A DNA stretch of 64,000 nt from Paenibacillus soyae. Its GTDB lineage: Bacteria > Bacillota > Bacilli > Paenibacillales > Paenibacillaceae. The translations under genes and the position numbers were made by a program. Under the pieces are notes generated by a model. That model was not told the DNA's origin, made no database searches, and was given only the letters and a program-made list of their open reading frames with translations. The stretch spans positions 86,864 to 150,863 of the forward strand of contig NZ_JANIPJ010000019.1 in the NCBI RefSeq assembly GCF_024623455.1, given 5' to 3'. Of the stretch, positions 36,012-44,023 are shown piece after piece; within the stretch, counting starts at the first letter, position 1; each line of letters starts with the position of its first letter.

Positions 36012-36096
36012 AATAGCGGCAATAGTGGAGTTATTCGTGGTGGGAAACGGAGTTTTCTAAAGAATCGCAGAAAATAGAGGTACTTATGCCGCTATT
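36012..36096. repeat. 85-bp element with inverted ends
   Basis: Ends are AATAGCGGCAATA (36012-36024) and TTATGCCGCTATT (36084-36096), identical over 10 bp in inverted order and similar a little beyond. There is no coding capacity. The left end recurs at 63860-63872, where it is followed directly by the apparent insertion sequence. It looks like a dispersed palindromic repeat or a MITE-like element. Confidence 0.75.
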
Positions 36097-36231
36097 CTCA
36101 CGCATCGGACCGAGACTGGCGAATTAACGCCCTTTTATCCGTTATTCCGGCTAGACCCGCCCGGTTAACCACGCGTGCCTAATCGCAGGCTGTTCGCCAG
36201 CCTCCCTGCAATCGTGCGCGCAAACAAAAAA

Positions 36232-36266
36232 GGCCGCTCCGGCCGCCTAATGCGGTCGGAACAGCC
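36232..36266 (-). terminator. Terminator of the mbl-flhO-flhP-epuA block
   Basis: Imperfect GC-rich stem GGCTGTTCCGACCGC with GGCGGCCGGAGCGGCC, followed on the minus strand by TTTTTTGTTTG. Confidence 0.8.
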
Positions 36267-36273
36267 TGATCAG

Positions 36274-36723
36274 CTAAGATTCCGCGAATATGAGATCATA
36301 AAGGTGACGCCATGTCTCGATCTTGAATACGTCTTCCTTCGAGCCGCTGCCCAGAATAGTGTATCCTGCATATAGACCGACCACAAGCATGACAATCATG
36401 ATAATGGGCACGATACTTTTACGGAGGAGCCAGAACGTGACTCTCGCCCATGTCGGGAAACGTTCTTCTTCGTATTCTTCTTCCGCCGACTCCGCACGAG
36501 CGGACTTGCGTCCCTTGTCCTTGGCGCTTAGGTCCACGACCTTCGCCACCGATGGCTGGGAGCTGCCAACGCCGCCGCCATGCCGCTGCGCTCTCGAAAG
36601 CGTGCTGCTTAGCGTCGTATAGACGGATGTGGGAGAATCGTCCACCGCCGTATTCGTTCTCTTCTGTGGACCGTCTTCCATAGCGTTACGACGGCCCGAG
36701 CCGATTTGATTATCGTCGGCCAT
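36274..36723 (-). CDS. EpuA-like small membrane protein (annotated as RNA polymerase subunit beta-like)
   Basis: About 149 residues. The N-terminal 85 residues are polar and low-complexity; then come RFPTWARVTFWLLRKSIVPI, one membrane helix (IIMIVMLVVGLYAGYTIL) and GSGSKEDVFKIETWRHLYDL. This C-terminal part matches the EpuA family (PF11772), often labelled DNA-directed RNA polymerase subunit beta although it is a small membrane protein. In Bacillus relatives it follows flhP, as here. The real role is unknown. Start chosen at 36723; GTG 36732 is possible. Confidence 0.75.
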   Translation of the reverse strand: MADDNQIGSGRRNAMEDGPQKRTNTAVDDSPTSVYTTLSSTLSRAQRHGGGVGSSQPSVAKVVDLSAKDKGRKSARAESAEEEYEEERFPTWARVTFWLLRKSIVPIIMIVMLVVGLYAGYTILGSGSKEDVFKIETWRHLYDLIFAES

Positions 36724-36744
36724 TCCTATCACCTACATTCTGTC

Positions 36745-37587
36745 CTATGAGCGGCGCATCGTATTGGCGAGGCCCATCATGGTGTCGCTGGATGTCAGCG
36801 CCCGCGCCGCGAGCTGATACGCACGCTGCACGCTGATGAGCTCCGTCATCTCGTCCGTCAGTTCGACATTGGACTGCTCCAGATAGCCTTGGCGTAATGC
36901 GATCCGGTTATCCATGTTCGGGACGATCTGCTGTACGACGTCATCCACGTTGATGCCTTCCGCGATGGCGAATAGGTTATCCGCTACCGCCGTCAATCCC
37001 GCAGGACGCGAAGCCTGCAGCAGCTTGATGCTGCCCAGGTTGAGCGTGCCTTCCGAGGATACGCCTAGCACCGAACCGTCGGCATTGACCTTCAGGTCGT
37101 AGCCTTCCGGCAGAACGAGGTTTCCTTCGGTCATATTGCCGTTCTCGTCCGGTACCATCGCGACAACCGGGTAGCCTTCTTCCGTTGCCAGTATGGTATC
37201 ACCGTTTGCGTTGACCGTCAACTGGAACGCTCCGTTCCGCGTGTAGGCCCGGTTGCCTGCGTTGTCCACCACGACTTCAAAAAGCGCGTTGCCCTCGATG
37301 GCAAGGTCCGTCGACACGTCGGTCGCTTTCATCGCTCCTTGCGTCAGATTCGGCTGGACCATCGTCATCTTGGCGCCCCAGCCTTGGTTGAAGTTAAGAG
37401 GCGACAGCCGGCCAGGCTGGGTGAACGCTTCGGGCTGTCTCTTCGCATTGTTAAGCAGATCCTCGAAGGTCGCTTCTTTCTTCTTGTAGCCTACTGTATT
37501 TACATTCGCAATATTGTCCGAGATCAGGTCCAGCTTCTGCTGGAGCGCGTTCATCGAGACCATGGCGTTGATCATAGACGCGTTCAT
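36745..37587 (-). CDS. flhP: Flagellar hook-basal body protein FlhP
   Basis: 280 residues, FlgF/FlgG-type rod protein. N-terminal rod motif: NALQQKLDLISDNIANVNTVGYKK. C-terminal helix: QGYLEQSNVELTDEMTELI followed by VQRAYQLAARALTSSDTM. Paired with flhO upstream, as in B. subtilis, where both are needed to complete the rod/hook base. AGGGAGG lies 10 nt before the ATG. 21 bp separates it from the EpuA-like gene. Confidence 0.92.
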   Translation of the reverse strand: MNASMINAMVSMNALQQKLDLISDNIANVNTVGYKKKEATFEDLLNNAKRQPEAFTQPGRLSPLNFNQGWGAKMTMVQPNLTQGAMKATDVSTDLAIEGNALFEVVVDNAGNRAYTRNGAFQLTVNANGDTILATEEGYPVVAMVPDENGNMTEGNLVLPEGYDLKVNADGSVLGVSSEGTLNLGSIKLLQASRPAGLTAVADNLFAIAEGINVDDVVQQIVPNMDNRIALRQGYLEQSNVELTDEMTELISVQRAYQLAARALTSSDTMMGLANTMRRS

Positions 37588-37629
37588 GCTGCGTTGCCCT
37601 CCCTTAGGTTATATCCGATTCTTACGAGT

Positions 37630-38493
37630 TTAGATGCGGCCGACTTCATTGACTGCTTTCTGCAAGCTTTCGTCGTAGAATTGAATAACCTTCTGGTTCG
37701 CTTCGTAAGCGCGAAGCGCGGACATCAGGTCAACCGCAGCTTGCGCGGAATCGACATTGGAGCGCTCGACGTACCCTTGACGCACCTCAATGCGTTCGCC
37801 TGGCTCGATCGCGCGGGCTTCGCCCTCGCCGTCGGCGAAGCGGAAGTTACCGTTACCTTCGCGGATCAGCTCATTCGGATTCTCGACTCGGGTAATCAAC
37901 AGCTGCGAGCCGATCTCCACGCCGTTCGCGTCAACGAAACGCTGATCGTCCGTCAGCTTCAGGCTGTCCAGCCCGACGCCCACAGGAAGCTGAATCGGAG
38001 CGCCGTTCGTGCCAAGCACGTTCGAGCCGTCGCTGGTGAGCAGGAAGCCTTCGCCGTTCACCGTGAACTTACCGCCTCTCGTATAGCGGACCTCCCCGTT
38101 CGCGTCCTGCACCGTGAAGAAAGCCTGCGGCTGGAACACGACTTCACCGTCTTCAGACACCGATTTGCCCGATGCGTCGAAGGTCAGGCCGTCGACCTCG
38201 ATATTGGACACAAGCGCGAAGTCCGACGACTGGTTCGTCTGCATCAGGTCGCCTTGCAGATGGATCGAAAGACTCTCCTCGGCGAACACCCCGCTTGTCC
38301 AACGTCCGACGGTCGTGTTCTGAGCGCCCTCGACGCCCGTCATCTTCAGAAGCATCTCCGGGAAGGAACGCGTGATGGCGTTCGTCTGTTTGTAGCCCGG
38401 CGTATTGATATTGGAAATATTGTTCGTAACGGTATCGTGTCGGCGCTGCTGGGCGGTCATGCCCGCCGCGGCCGTGTATAGTCCTCTTAGCAT
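37630..38493 (-). CDS. flhO: Flagellar hook-basal body protein FlhO
   Basis: 287 residues, paralogous to FlhP. N-terminus MLRGLYTAAAGMTAQQRRHD followed by NNISNINTPGYKQ; middle domain with AFFTVQDANGEVRYTRGG and FTVNGEGFLLTSDG; C-terminus RQGYVERSNVDSAQAAVDLM and AYEANQKVIQFYDESLQKAV. ATG 38493 with GGAGGAGG 9 nt upstream is clearly better than the longer frame. The Shine-Dalgarno is preceded directly by a hairpin repeat array related to that at 262-476. Confidence 0.93.
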   Translation of the reverse strand: MLRGLYTAAAGMTAQQRRHDTVTNNISNINTPGYKQTNAITRSFPEMLLKMTGVEGAQNTTVGRWTSGVFAEESLSIHLQGDLMQTNQSSDFALVSNIEVDGLTFDASGKSVSEDGEVVFQPQAFFTVQDANGEVRYTRGGKFTVNGEGFLLTSDGSNVLGTNGAPIQLPVGVGLDSLKLTDDQRFVDANGVEIGSQLLITRVENPNELIREGNGNFRFADGEGEARAIEPGERIEVRQGYVERSNVDSAQAAVDLMSALRAYEANQKVIQFYDESLQKAVNEVGRI

Positions 38494-38511
38494 GTTGCAG
38501 GTCCTCCTCCA

Positions 38512-38618
38512 ATGTTTGCGAAGCAAACATACTTCGTAAGCGTTCGCTCAATGTTTGCGAAGCAAACATACTTCGAAAGCATTGGCTTAATGTTTGCGAA
38601 GCAAAATGTTTGCTGCAA
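38512..38618 (-). repeat. Array of 39-bp hairpin repeats before flhO (array B)
   Basis: Units start at 38512, 38551 and 38590 (39-bp period). Each has a hairpin ATGTTTGCGAAGCAAACAT or a shortened form plus the linker ACTTCGTAAGC/ACTTCGAAAGC and TTCGCT/TTGGCT. The linker is that of array A, but the stem sequence differs, so stems vary while complementarity is kept. The last hairpin ends 1 nt before the GGAGGAGG Shine-Dalgarno of flhO. Confidence 0.88.
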
Positions 38619-38877
38619 GCTTCAGTGTAAACGCATATGCCTGCTGATTGCTCTGGCAATTCTATCTAAAACCAGCATATGCCCGGCTTTCGCCCCCGCA
38701 AACGATTGTTCGGAAGCGTCTTGATCGCTAAGCTGCATGCACATCTCTATCTTGTATCGGTCATCGTCCACGGTGTCTGAATAGCATTCGCCTGCGACCT
38801 AAGACTCATTTCCGCCTCGGCGCGCCCCCCTATGGCGCCCTACCCGCGGAGATGCTTGTCCCATGCCGTTAAAAACA
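38619..38877. other. Intergenic region between array B and mbl
   Basis: It holds a short inverted pair (GCATATGC with CAGCATATGC, about 38634-38687) and a C-rich stretch. I see no coding frame or clear promoter here; a promoter for flhO would be expected. Confidence 0.45.
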
Positions 38878-39867
38878 TTACTTCTTAAGCTTGTCCAAGT
38901 GATCAAGCAGGATCCCGGTTCCCTTAACAACGCAGTGCATCGGATCTTCCGCGATGAGCACCGGCACCTTAAGCTCGTCCGCCAGCAGCGTGTCGAGTCC
39001 GCCGAGCAGCGCGCCCCCGCCGGTCAGGATGACCCCGCGGTCGATAATGTCCGCCGACAGCTCCGGAGGCGTCTGCTCCAGCACGTACTTCGCCGCCGCG
39101 ACGATCGACATCACCGGATCCCGGAGAGCTTCGCGCACTTCGTCCGTGTGGATCGTCACCGTCAGAGGCAGACCGGACACCATGTCCCGCCCGCGGATGT
39201 CGATCTCTTCCTTGCGGCCGTCGTCGTACACCGAGCCGATCTTGATTTTGATATCTTCGCTCGTCCGTTCGCCGATCAGAAGCTTGTACTTATTTTTGAT
39301 ATACTTCATTATCGCATCGTCGAACTTGTCCCCCGCTACTTTAATAGAGGATGCCGTTACGATGTCGCCCATGGACAAGACGGCCACGTCCGTCGTGCCG
39401 CCCCCGATGTCCACGACCATATTGCCGCTCGGCTGGAAGATGTCCATTCCGGCTCCGATCGCCGCAGCCTTCGGCTCTTCTTCCAAATAGACTTCCTTCG
39501 CTCCGCTGCGCTCGGCAGCCTCGCGAATCGCCTTCTGCTCTACGGACGTAATATTCGTCGGGGCACAGATGAGAATGCGCGGACGGCTGAACCACTTGCG
39601 GCCGTCCACGCGGTCTATAAACGCTTTGAGCATGATTTCCGTAATTTCGAAATCGGCGATGACGCCGTCGCGAAGCGGCCTGATCGCCACGATATTGCCC
39701 GGCGTCCGGCCTACCATGCGGTGCGCGTCCTCGCCGACCGCGAGAACCTTCTTCGAATCGCTTTCAATCGCGACGACGGAAGGCTCGTCAAGCACAACGC
39801 CTCTACCTTTCACATGAATGGATACATTGGCTGTCCCCAGATCGATTCCGATATCCTTGCTTAGCAT
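38878..39867 (-). CDS. mbl: Mbl, MreB-like actin homologue
   Basis: 329 residues, cytoplasmic filament protein that guides lateral wall synthesis. Actin-fold motifs: DIGIDLGTANVSIHVKGRG (phosphate 1), LEEEPKAAAIGAG, VVDIGGGTTDVAVLSMGDIV (phosphate 2) and GVILTGGGALLGGLDTLL (adenosine). Its position between spoIIID and flhO is the mbl position in B. subtilis. ATG 39867 is chosen; GGGGGA lies 12 nt upstream, and the in-frame TTG at 39885 has no site. Confidence 0.94.
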   Translation of the reverse strand: MLSKDIGIDLGTANVSIHVKGRGVVLDEPSVVAIESDSKKVLAVGEDAHRMVGRTPGNIVAIRPLRDGVIADFEITEIMLKAFIDRVDGRKWFSRPRILICAPTNITSVEQKAIREAAERSGAKEVYLEEEPKAAAIGAGMDIFQPSGNMVVDIGGGTTDVAVLSMGDIVTASSIKVAGDKFDDAIMKYIKNKYKLLIGERTSEDIKIKIGSVYDDGRKEEIDIRGRDMVSGLPLTVTIHTDEVREALRDPVMSIVAAAKYVLEQTPPELSADIIDRGVILTGGGALLGGLDTLLADELKVPVLIAEDPMHCVVKGTGILLDHLDKLKK

Positions 39868-40025
39868 AAGGCTTAAGTCCCCCAACGAATAATGTTAACG
39901 TTAACGCTCAGATTAGTTTCCCCACAACCGCAGAGTAAACTCTCAACGAAACATTATTCGTCAAATAAGTCTAAAATCCTCTACCGGATGTAAAAAATAA
40001 TCGGATAATCTCATTGGGAAAAGAG

Positions 40026-40313
40026 TTAAACTTTGCCCGCCGCAAGCACTTCCCGCTTCTTCGCGCTGGTCTTCTTGTACTTGATCTTCGTCGCTTCTCC
40101 TCCTCTAAGATGCCTGATCGACTTGTGGTACTCGAGAATGTGCTTCACCTGGTCTGCCAGGTCGGGGTTTATCTCCGGCAACCGTTCGGTCAAGTCCTTG
40201 TGAACCGTGCTTTTGGACACGCCGAACTCTTTGGCGATCGTTCGCACCGTATGCTTCGTTTCCACGATGCATCGGCCTATTTTAATGGTCCGCTCTTTGA
40301 TGTAATCGTGCAC
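40026..40313 (-). CDS. spoIIID: SpoIIID, mother-cell transcription factor
   Basis: 95 residues, sigma-E-dependent DNA-binding switch regulator. Sequence signatures: HDYIKERTIKIGRCIVETK, then helix-turn-helix VRTIAKEFGVSKSTVHKDLT and RLPEINPDLADQVKHILEYH, with a basic C-terminal helix that adds DNA contacts. GTG 40313 with GGGAGG 7 nt upstream. A good sigma-E promoter candidate lies at 40347-40373. Confidence 0.96.
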   Translation of the reverse strand: MHDYIKERTIKIGRCIVETKHTVRTIAKEFGVSKSTVHKDLTERLPEINPDLADQVKHILEYHKSIRHLRGGEATKIKYKKTSAKKREVLAAGKV

Positions 40314-40346
40314 GTTCCCGCCTCCCTACTCGAGATAGTTTGGTAC

Positions 40347-40373
40347 ATTATATGAGTGGAGTGGGTATATATT
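40347..40373 (-). promoter_or_regulatory. Candidate sigma-E promoter of spoIIID
   Basis: Minus strand CATATAAT (40354-40347) fits the sigma-E -10 CATANNNT; AATATA/ATATA (40373-40366) supplies the -35 at about 13 nt. Confidence 0.55.
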
Positions 40374-40490
40374 CTTTGTGTCCAAGCGTGACAAGCCCGA
40401 ATTGCAGGAAATTTTCATCCGAAGCCCTCTCGAAGGCCTATAATACGCGGTTAGGACGGGTCCGAATACTCAACAATCAACGCAAAAAAA

Positions 40491-40511
40491 GCGGAGGATC
40501 TCATCCTCCGC
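40491..40511 (-). terminator. spoIIQ terminator
   Basis: GCGGAGGAT/ATCCTCCGC with a 3-nt loop, followed on the minus strand by TTTTTTT. Confidence 0.93.
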
Positions 40512-40543
40512 CTTGCCCTGCGGCCTTATGCTGGCCGCCGGCT

Positions 40544-41299
40544 TTATTCCGCTATGTAGTTGCTTGGGTTGACCGTGTCGCCGTTCAGGCGAGTTTCGAA
40601 GTGAAGATGCACGCCGAGATCCTTCTCGAGGTCGCTGCGGCCCGCTTGCGCGATAACCGTGCCTTGACCGACTTCTTCGCCTTTTTCAACTTGAACGTCC
40701 GTCAAGCTTTGGTACACCGTAACCAGGCCGTTGCCATGGTCGATCTCGACAATATAGCCGTTCGTCGGATGCAGCTCCACATGGGATACGACTCCTTCGA
40801 GCGCCGCCATGACTTCGAACGTTTCGCCGTTGGGATCGACGAAGTCGATGCCCGTATGCGGCGAGATCTCGTTGTTCACTTGGATGAGCGCCGCTTCTTT
40901 GTCCGCTTCGCTCGCGTTCTTGTCGTAGAACTTCGTTTCCACTTGCAGAGCTTCGAAGTTGCCTACCGGCCAGGTCATTTTGCTGGCGTCCGCGATAACT
41001 TCTACTGCCTCTTCGCCGTTCCCGCCTTCGTTCGTACCGCCTTGCACTTCCTCGCTACCGTCCTCTTGCGTCACTTCAGAGTCAATCTGGCCGGTTGTCT
41101 CCTTGGCCGGATCCGAACCCTGATAGATCCACATTAAGGTTACGATAATTGCCGCTGCGGCCATGAAGATTGCGGGGGAAACCCAACGCTTTGCGAATAG
41201 TTTCCTTAGTCCGCTGCTAGAGTTCGCGGCAGATGCTGCTCCCAGAGAGTTTTTAGGAGCTTCTTCTGGTCTTTGCTTTGGTTTGTTTTGATCATTCAT
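40544..41299 (-). CDS. spoIIQ: SpoIIQ, forespore LytM-domain engulfment protein
   Basis: 251 residues: cytoplasmic N-terminus, one membrane helix (43-60), an acidic linker, then a LytM/M23 domain (about 108-250). SpoIIQ in the forespore membrane binds SpoIIIAH across the engulfing membranes. Here the zinc ligands are present: His148 and Asp152 (HTGID) and His233 in HLHFE, plus His231. The usual YxHL histidine is replaced (VTVYQSL). ATG 41299 follows GAGGTGAT. A near-perfect sigma-F promoter lies at 41319-41347. Confidence 0.93.
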   Translation of the reverse strand: MNDQNKPKQRPEEAPKNSLGAASAANSSSGLRKLFAKRWVSPAIFMAAAAIIVTLMWIYQGSDPAKETTGQIDSEVTQEDGSEEVQGGTNEGGNGEEAVEVIADASKMTWPVGNFEALQVETKFYDKNASEADKEAALIQVNNEISPHTGIDFVDPNGETFEVMAALEGVVSHVELHPTNGYIVEIDHGNGLVTVYQSLTDVQVEKGEEVGQGTVIAQAGRSDLEKDLGVHLHFETRLNGDTVNPSNYIAE

Positions 41300-41318
41300 T
41301 TGTTATCACCTCACTAGC

Positions 41319-41347
41319 CATTGTTGCCAGTATTGCTAGGTTTATAC
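41319..41347 (-). promoter_or_regulatory. Sigma-F promoter of spoIIQ
   Basis: Minus strand GTATA (41347-41343), 14 nt, GGCAACAATG (41328-41319). It fits the sigma-F consensus GYATA ... GGnRAnAnTR at every fixed position. B. subtilis spoIIQ is a sigma-F gene. Confidence 0.85.
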
Positions 41348-41364
41348 GTGAGGGATATCAAATT

Positions 41365-42666
41365 TTAAGAGTTTGTCCGATTTGGTATCTTCGAAGCTTG
41401 TTCCAGCTTCGCGCCCGAGTAATAGTGCTCCAGAATCTCCCGCGCCGGCTTCCCTTCCCGCGCCATTCCGTTGGCGCCCCACTGGCTCATGCCGACGCCG
41501 TGGCCGAGTCCGTAGGTCGTGAAGACGATGCCGTCCTTGCCAATCTTCCAGCTGAAATGAGAGGAAGCCAGTCCGAGACTCTCTCTCACCTCCCTGCCGC
41601 TGAACGTCTTCCCGTTAATCTTCACTTCCGCGATCCGCTTGCCGTCCGTCCACTTCGTCACTTTCATAGAAGGCTTGCTTCCCGCCTGTTTCCCAGAGAG
41701 TCCCATCGCGCGGTAAAACTTGGCGAGCGTGAACGACACCTCCGCCTCGTACCGGGGGGAAATCTCTTGGTCCCACGGACTGGCCACGCTTCGCAAGTAA
41801 GGCAGCGGTTGCTCCCAGTAGTCCTCCGAGTTCTCCGTATAGCCGTTGCTGGTAGAGAAGAATGCCGCTTCGATCGGCTCCCCCTCGTACGTCATGATCA
41901 TGCCGCGCGTTCCTTCCACCGCCTGCTTCAGCTTTGCGAGATTGTCCTTCTTCGCTTCGCCCTTCCAGCGCTTCGCCAGCTCGTCCTTCGAAAGATAGAC
42001 TTGATGCTGCACCGTATCTAGCACATCCGCCTCTCCGGCGCTTCCGCCGGCCGACAGCCGCCGGACGATGTACGTGCGCGCCGCGACCGCCTGAGCCTTC
42101 AGCGCTTCGAGGTGGAAGTCGATCGGCATCTCCGCCGCGAGCACGCCCATGACGTACGTCTCGAGAGGAACGGTCTCTATCTTCTTCCGGTCGGTCAAAT
42201 AGACCCTTACCTTCACTCCGTCGAGCGCCGTCTTCGCGGGAGGCTTGAGCTCCTCCCTCTTGTCGCCAACCGCCTCGGCCGACTGCGTCTCGACTTCGGG
42301 TCCTTTGCTCCCGGAGGCTTCCTCTTCCGGCTTCTGCGCTGTCTCCTCCGGAGGCTTGGCCGGTTCATTCGCCGAGCCGGCAGGCGATTGGCCTTGCTGC
42401 TCCCGCGTCGGCTGGCTGACGGGCGACTGCTCGTACGTCATCCGCCTCACGTAAGGAATTTCGACCGCGCCGCTCCACAGCTTGCTCAGCTCCTCGCGGG
42501 AAGCCGCTGTTTGCTCGGCCTCCGGCTTCACGCCTTCCTGCAGAGCGGCCTTCATTCCGAATACGGTGGCGCCTAGGGCAATTCCCACTCCGAAGACGAT
42601 CCACCAGCTGCGCGCTTGCGCGATCTTCCTGCTGCTTGTCCGTATTCTAGCAATCCAAACTTCCAT
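41365..42666 (-). CDS. spoIID: SpoIID, engulfment lytic transglycosylase
   Basis: About 433 residues, larger than B. subtilis SpoIID because of a low-complexity Pro/Glu-rich linker (about 80-145) after the membrane anchor (WWIVFGVGIALGATVFGM). The catalytic domain begins VRVYLTDRKKIETVPLETYV and has MGVLAAEMPIDF (catalytic Glu), ALKAQAVAARTYIVRRL, FFSTSNGYTENSEDYW and GHGVGMSQWGANGMA. It degrades septal peptidoglycan during engulfment in the mother cell. ATG 42666 has a weak site (GGGGG about 13 nt upstream). A sigma-E promoter candidate lies at 42760-42788. Confidence 0.93.
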   Translation of the reverse strand: MEVWIARIRTSSRKIAQARSWWIVFGVGIALGATVFGMKAALQEGVKPEAEQTAASREELSKLWSGAVEIPYVRRMTYEQSPVSQPTREQQGQSPAGSANEPAKPPEETAQKPEEEASGSKGPEVETQSAEAVGDKREELKPPAKTALDGVKVRVYLTDRKKIETVPLETYVMGVLAAEMPIDFHLEALKAQAVAARTYIVRRLSAGGSAGEADVLDTVQHQVYLSKDELAKRWKGEAKKDNLAKLKQAVEGTRGMIMTYEGEPIEAAFFSTSNGYTENSEDYWEQPLPYLRSVASPWDQEISPRYEAEVSFTLAKFYRAMGLSGKQAGSKPSMKVTKWTDGKRIAEVKINGKTFSGREVRESLGLASSHFSWKIGKDGIVFTTYGLGHGVGMSQWGANGMAREGKPAREILEHYYSGAKLEQASKIPNRTNS

Positions 42667-42759
42667 CCTAATCAAACCGCCCCCTTCAATGGGCGCCGCG
42701 CTCGCAAGCATTCCGGCGCCTTGCTGGACGTCTCTCTCGACTGCGCGTCCGGATACTTC

Positions 42760-42788
42760 ATTCTATGAGGCGGTTTACTAGGATAGAC
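42760..42788 (-). promoter_or_regulatory. Candidate sigma-E promoter of spoIID
   Basis: Minus strand GTCTAT (42788-42783), 15 nt, CATAGAAT (42767-42760), which fits the sigma-E -10 well. Confidence 0.6.
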
Positions 42789-42850
42789 TCAAATTGAGAA
42801 ATCTCTCATCTAACGGCTGCATGCCTGCGAGGCTCTATGTTATTGCTTGC

Positions 42851-44023
42851 TTAATCATGCCGCAGCGCGTCGACCGGCTTCAGCCGGGACGCCTTGTTCG
42901 CCGGGAAAATGCCGAAGACGACGCCGACGACGGCCGAGAAAACGAAGGCGATGGCGACGGTCTGCGGCGGAACCGACGTATCGGTGCCGTTCGCGATGCC
43001 GATAGCTTCGGAGCCGAGGAACCCGGCGCCGATCCCGAGCGCTCCGCCGATGCCGCTGATGACGACCGCCTCGACGAGGAATTGAAAGAGAATGTCTCTG
43101 CGCTTCGCGCCGAGAGACTTGCGGATGCCGATCTCCCGCGTCCGCTCCGTCACCGACACGAGCATAATGTTCATGACGCCGATGCCGCCGACGACGAGCG
43201 TAATCGCCGCCACGTACAGCAGCATCGTGTTCATCGTTTCGTTGACCGAGTTGAGCGTCTCGACCGCGTCCTCCTGATTGAACACCCGGTAGCTGCTGTC
43301 GTCGCCGCGGAACGTTTCGAGCAGGCTCGCCTCCAAAGCGGCCACGGTCTGGTCCATCCGGTCCAAATCCTCGACTTTGATGCTGATGCTGCGGACGCCG
43401 ACGGAGTCGAACATTTTCTGCGCGGTCGTGATCGGGATCAGAATCTTCTCGTCGTTGGAGCCGGTAAGCGAGCTGCCCTTGGACTCCAGCAGCCCGACGA
43501 TCGTGAACCGGCTGCCGTTGACCGCAATAACCTCGCCGACGGGGTCATCGCTGCCGAACAGCTCCGTCGCCGTATCAACGCCGATAAGAGCGACCTTCTG
43601 CGTATTCCGAACGTCGACCGGCGCGATGTAGCGACCCGACTGCACGCTGAAATCGTTGACGGTCTCGTAATGCCCCGTGATGCCTTCAACCGTGACGTCC
43701 GTGCTAGTCTTCTCGTATTTGACCGTCGCGTTGCCGCTCACCGTCGGAGCAACCGCTTCGATATTCGAAATGTCGGCGAGAGCCAGCGCGTCCTCGAGGG
43801 ACAGCGAGGTCGCCGTTCCCCGCCCCGTAATCGTAACGGACAACGAATTCGTGCCGAGGCTGGCGACCTGCTGCTCGACCTGGTTTTTGGAGCCTTGGCC
43901 CATCCCGACGAGCGCGATGACCGTCGCTACCCCGATTAGAATGCCGAGCATGGAGAGAGCCGTTCTAAGCTTGTTCGACCAGACGCTCTTGAACGCCATC
44001 CGGAAGCCTTGGCTGAGCTTCAT
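42851..44023 (-). CDS. MacB/FtsX-type ABC transporter permease (YknZ-like)
   Basis: 390 residues: one N-terminal helix (LSMLGILIGVATVIALVGMG), a large extracytoplasmic MacB_PCD domain (about 45-265), and three C-terminal helices of the FtsX domain (VGGIGVMNIMLVSVTERTRE, DILFQFLVEAVVISGIGG, and VVGVVFGIFPANKAS). Such mechanotransducing permeases with an adaptor export peptides or toxins, or extract lipids; B. subtilis YknWXYZ resists SDP toxin. AAGGAGGGAG precedes the ATG. It overlaps the ATPase gene by 59 nt. Confidence 0.9.
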   Translation of the reverse strand: MKLSQGFRMAFKSVWSNKLRTALSMLGILIGVATVIALVGMGQGSKNQVEQQVASLGTNSLSVTITGRGTATSLSLEDALALADISNIEAVAPTVSGNATVKYEKTSTDVTVEGITGHYETVNDFSVQSGRYIAPVDVRNTQKVALIGVDTATELFGSDDPVGEVIAVNGSRFTIVGLLESKGSSLTGSNDEKILIPITTAQKMFDSVGVRSISIKVEDLDRMDQTVAALEASLLETFRGDDSSYRVFNQEDAVETLNSVNETMNTMLLYVAAITLVVGGIGVMNIMLVSVTERTREIGIRKSLGAKRRDILFQFLVEAVVISGIGGALGIGAGFLGSEAIGIANGTDTSVPPQTVAIAFVFSAVVGVVFGIFPANKASRLKPVDALRHD

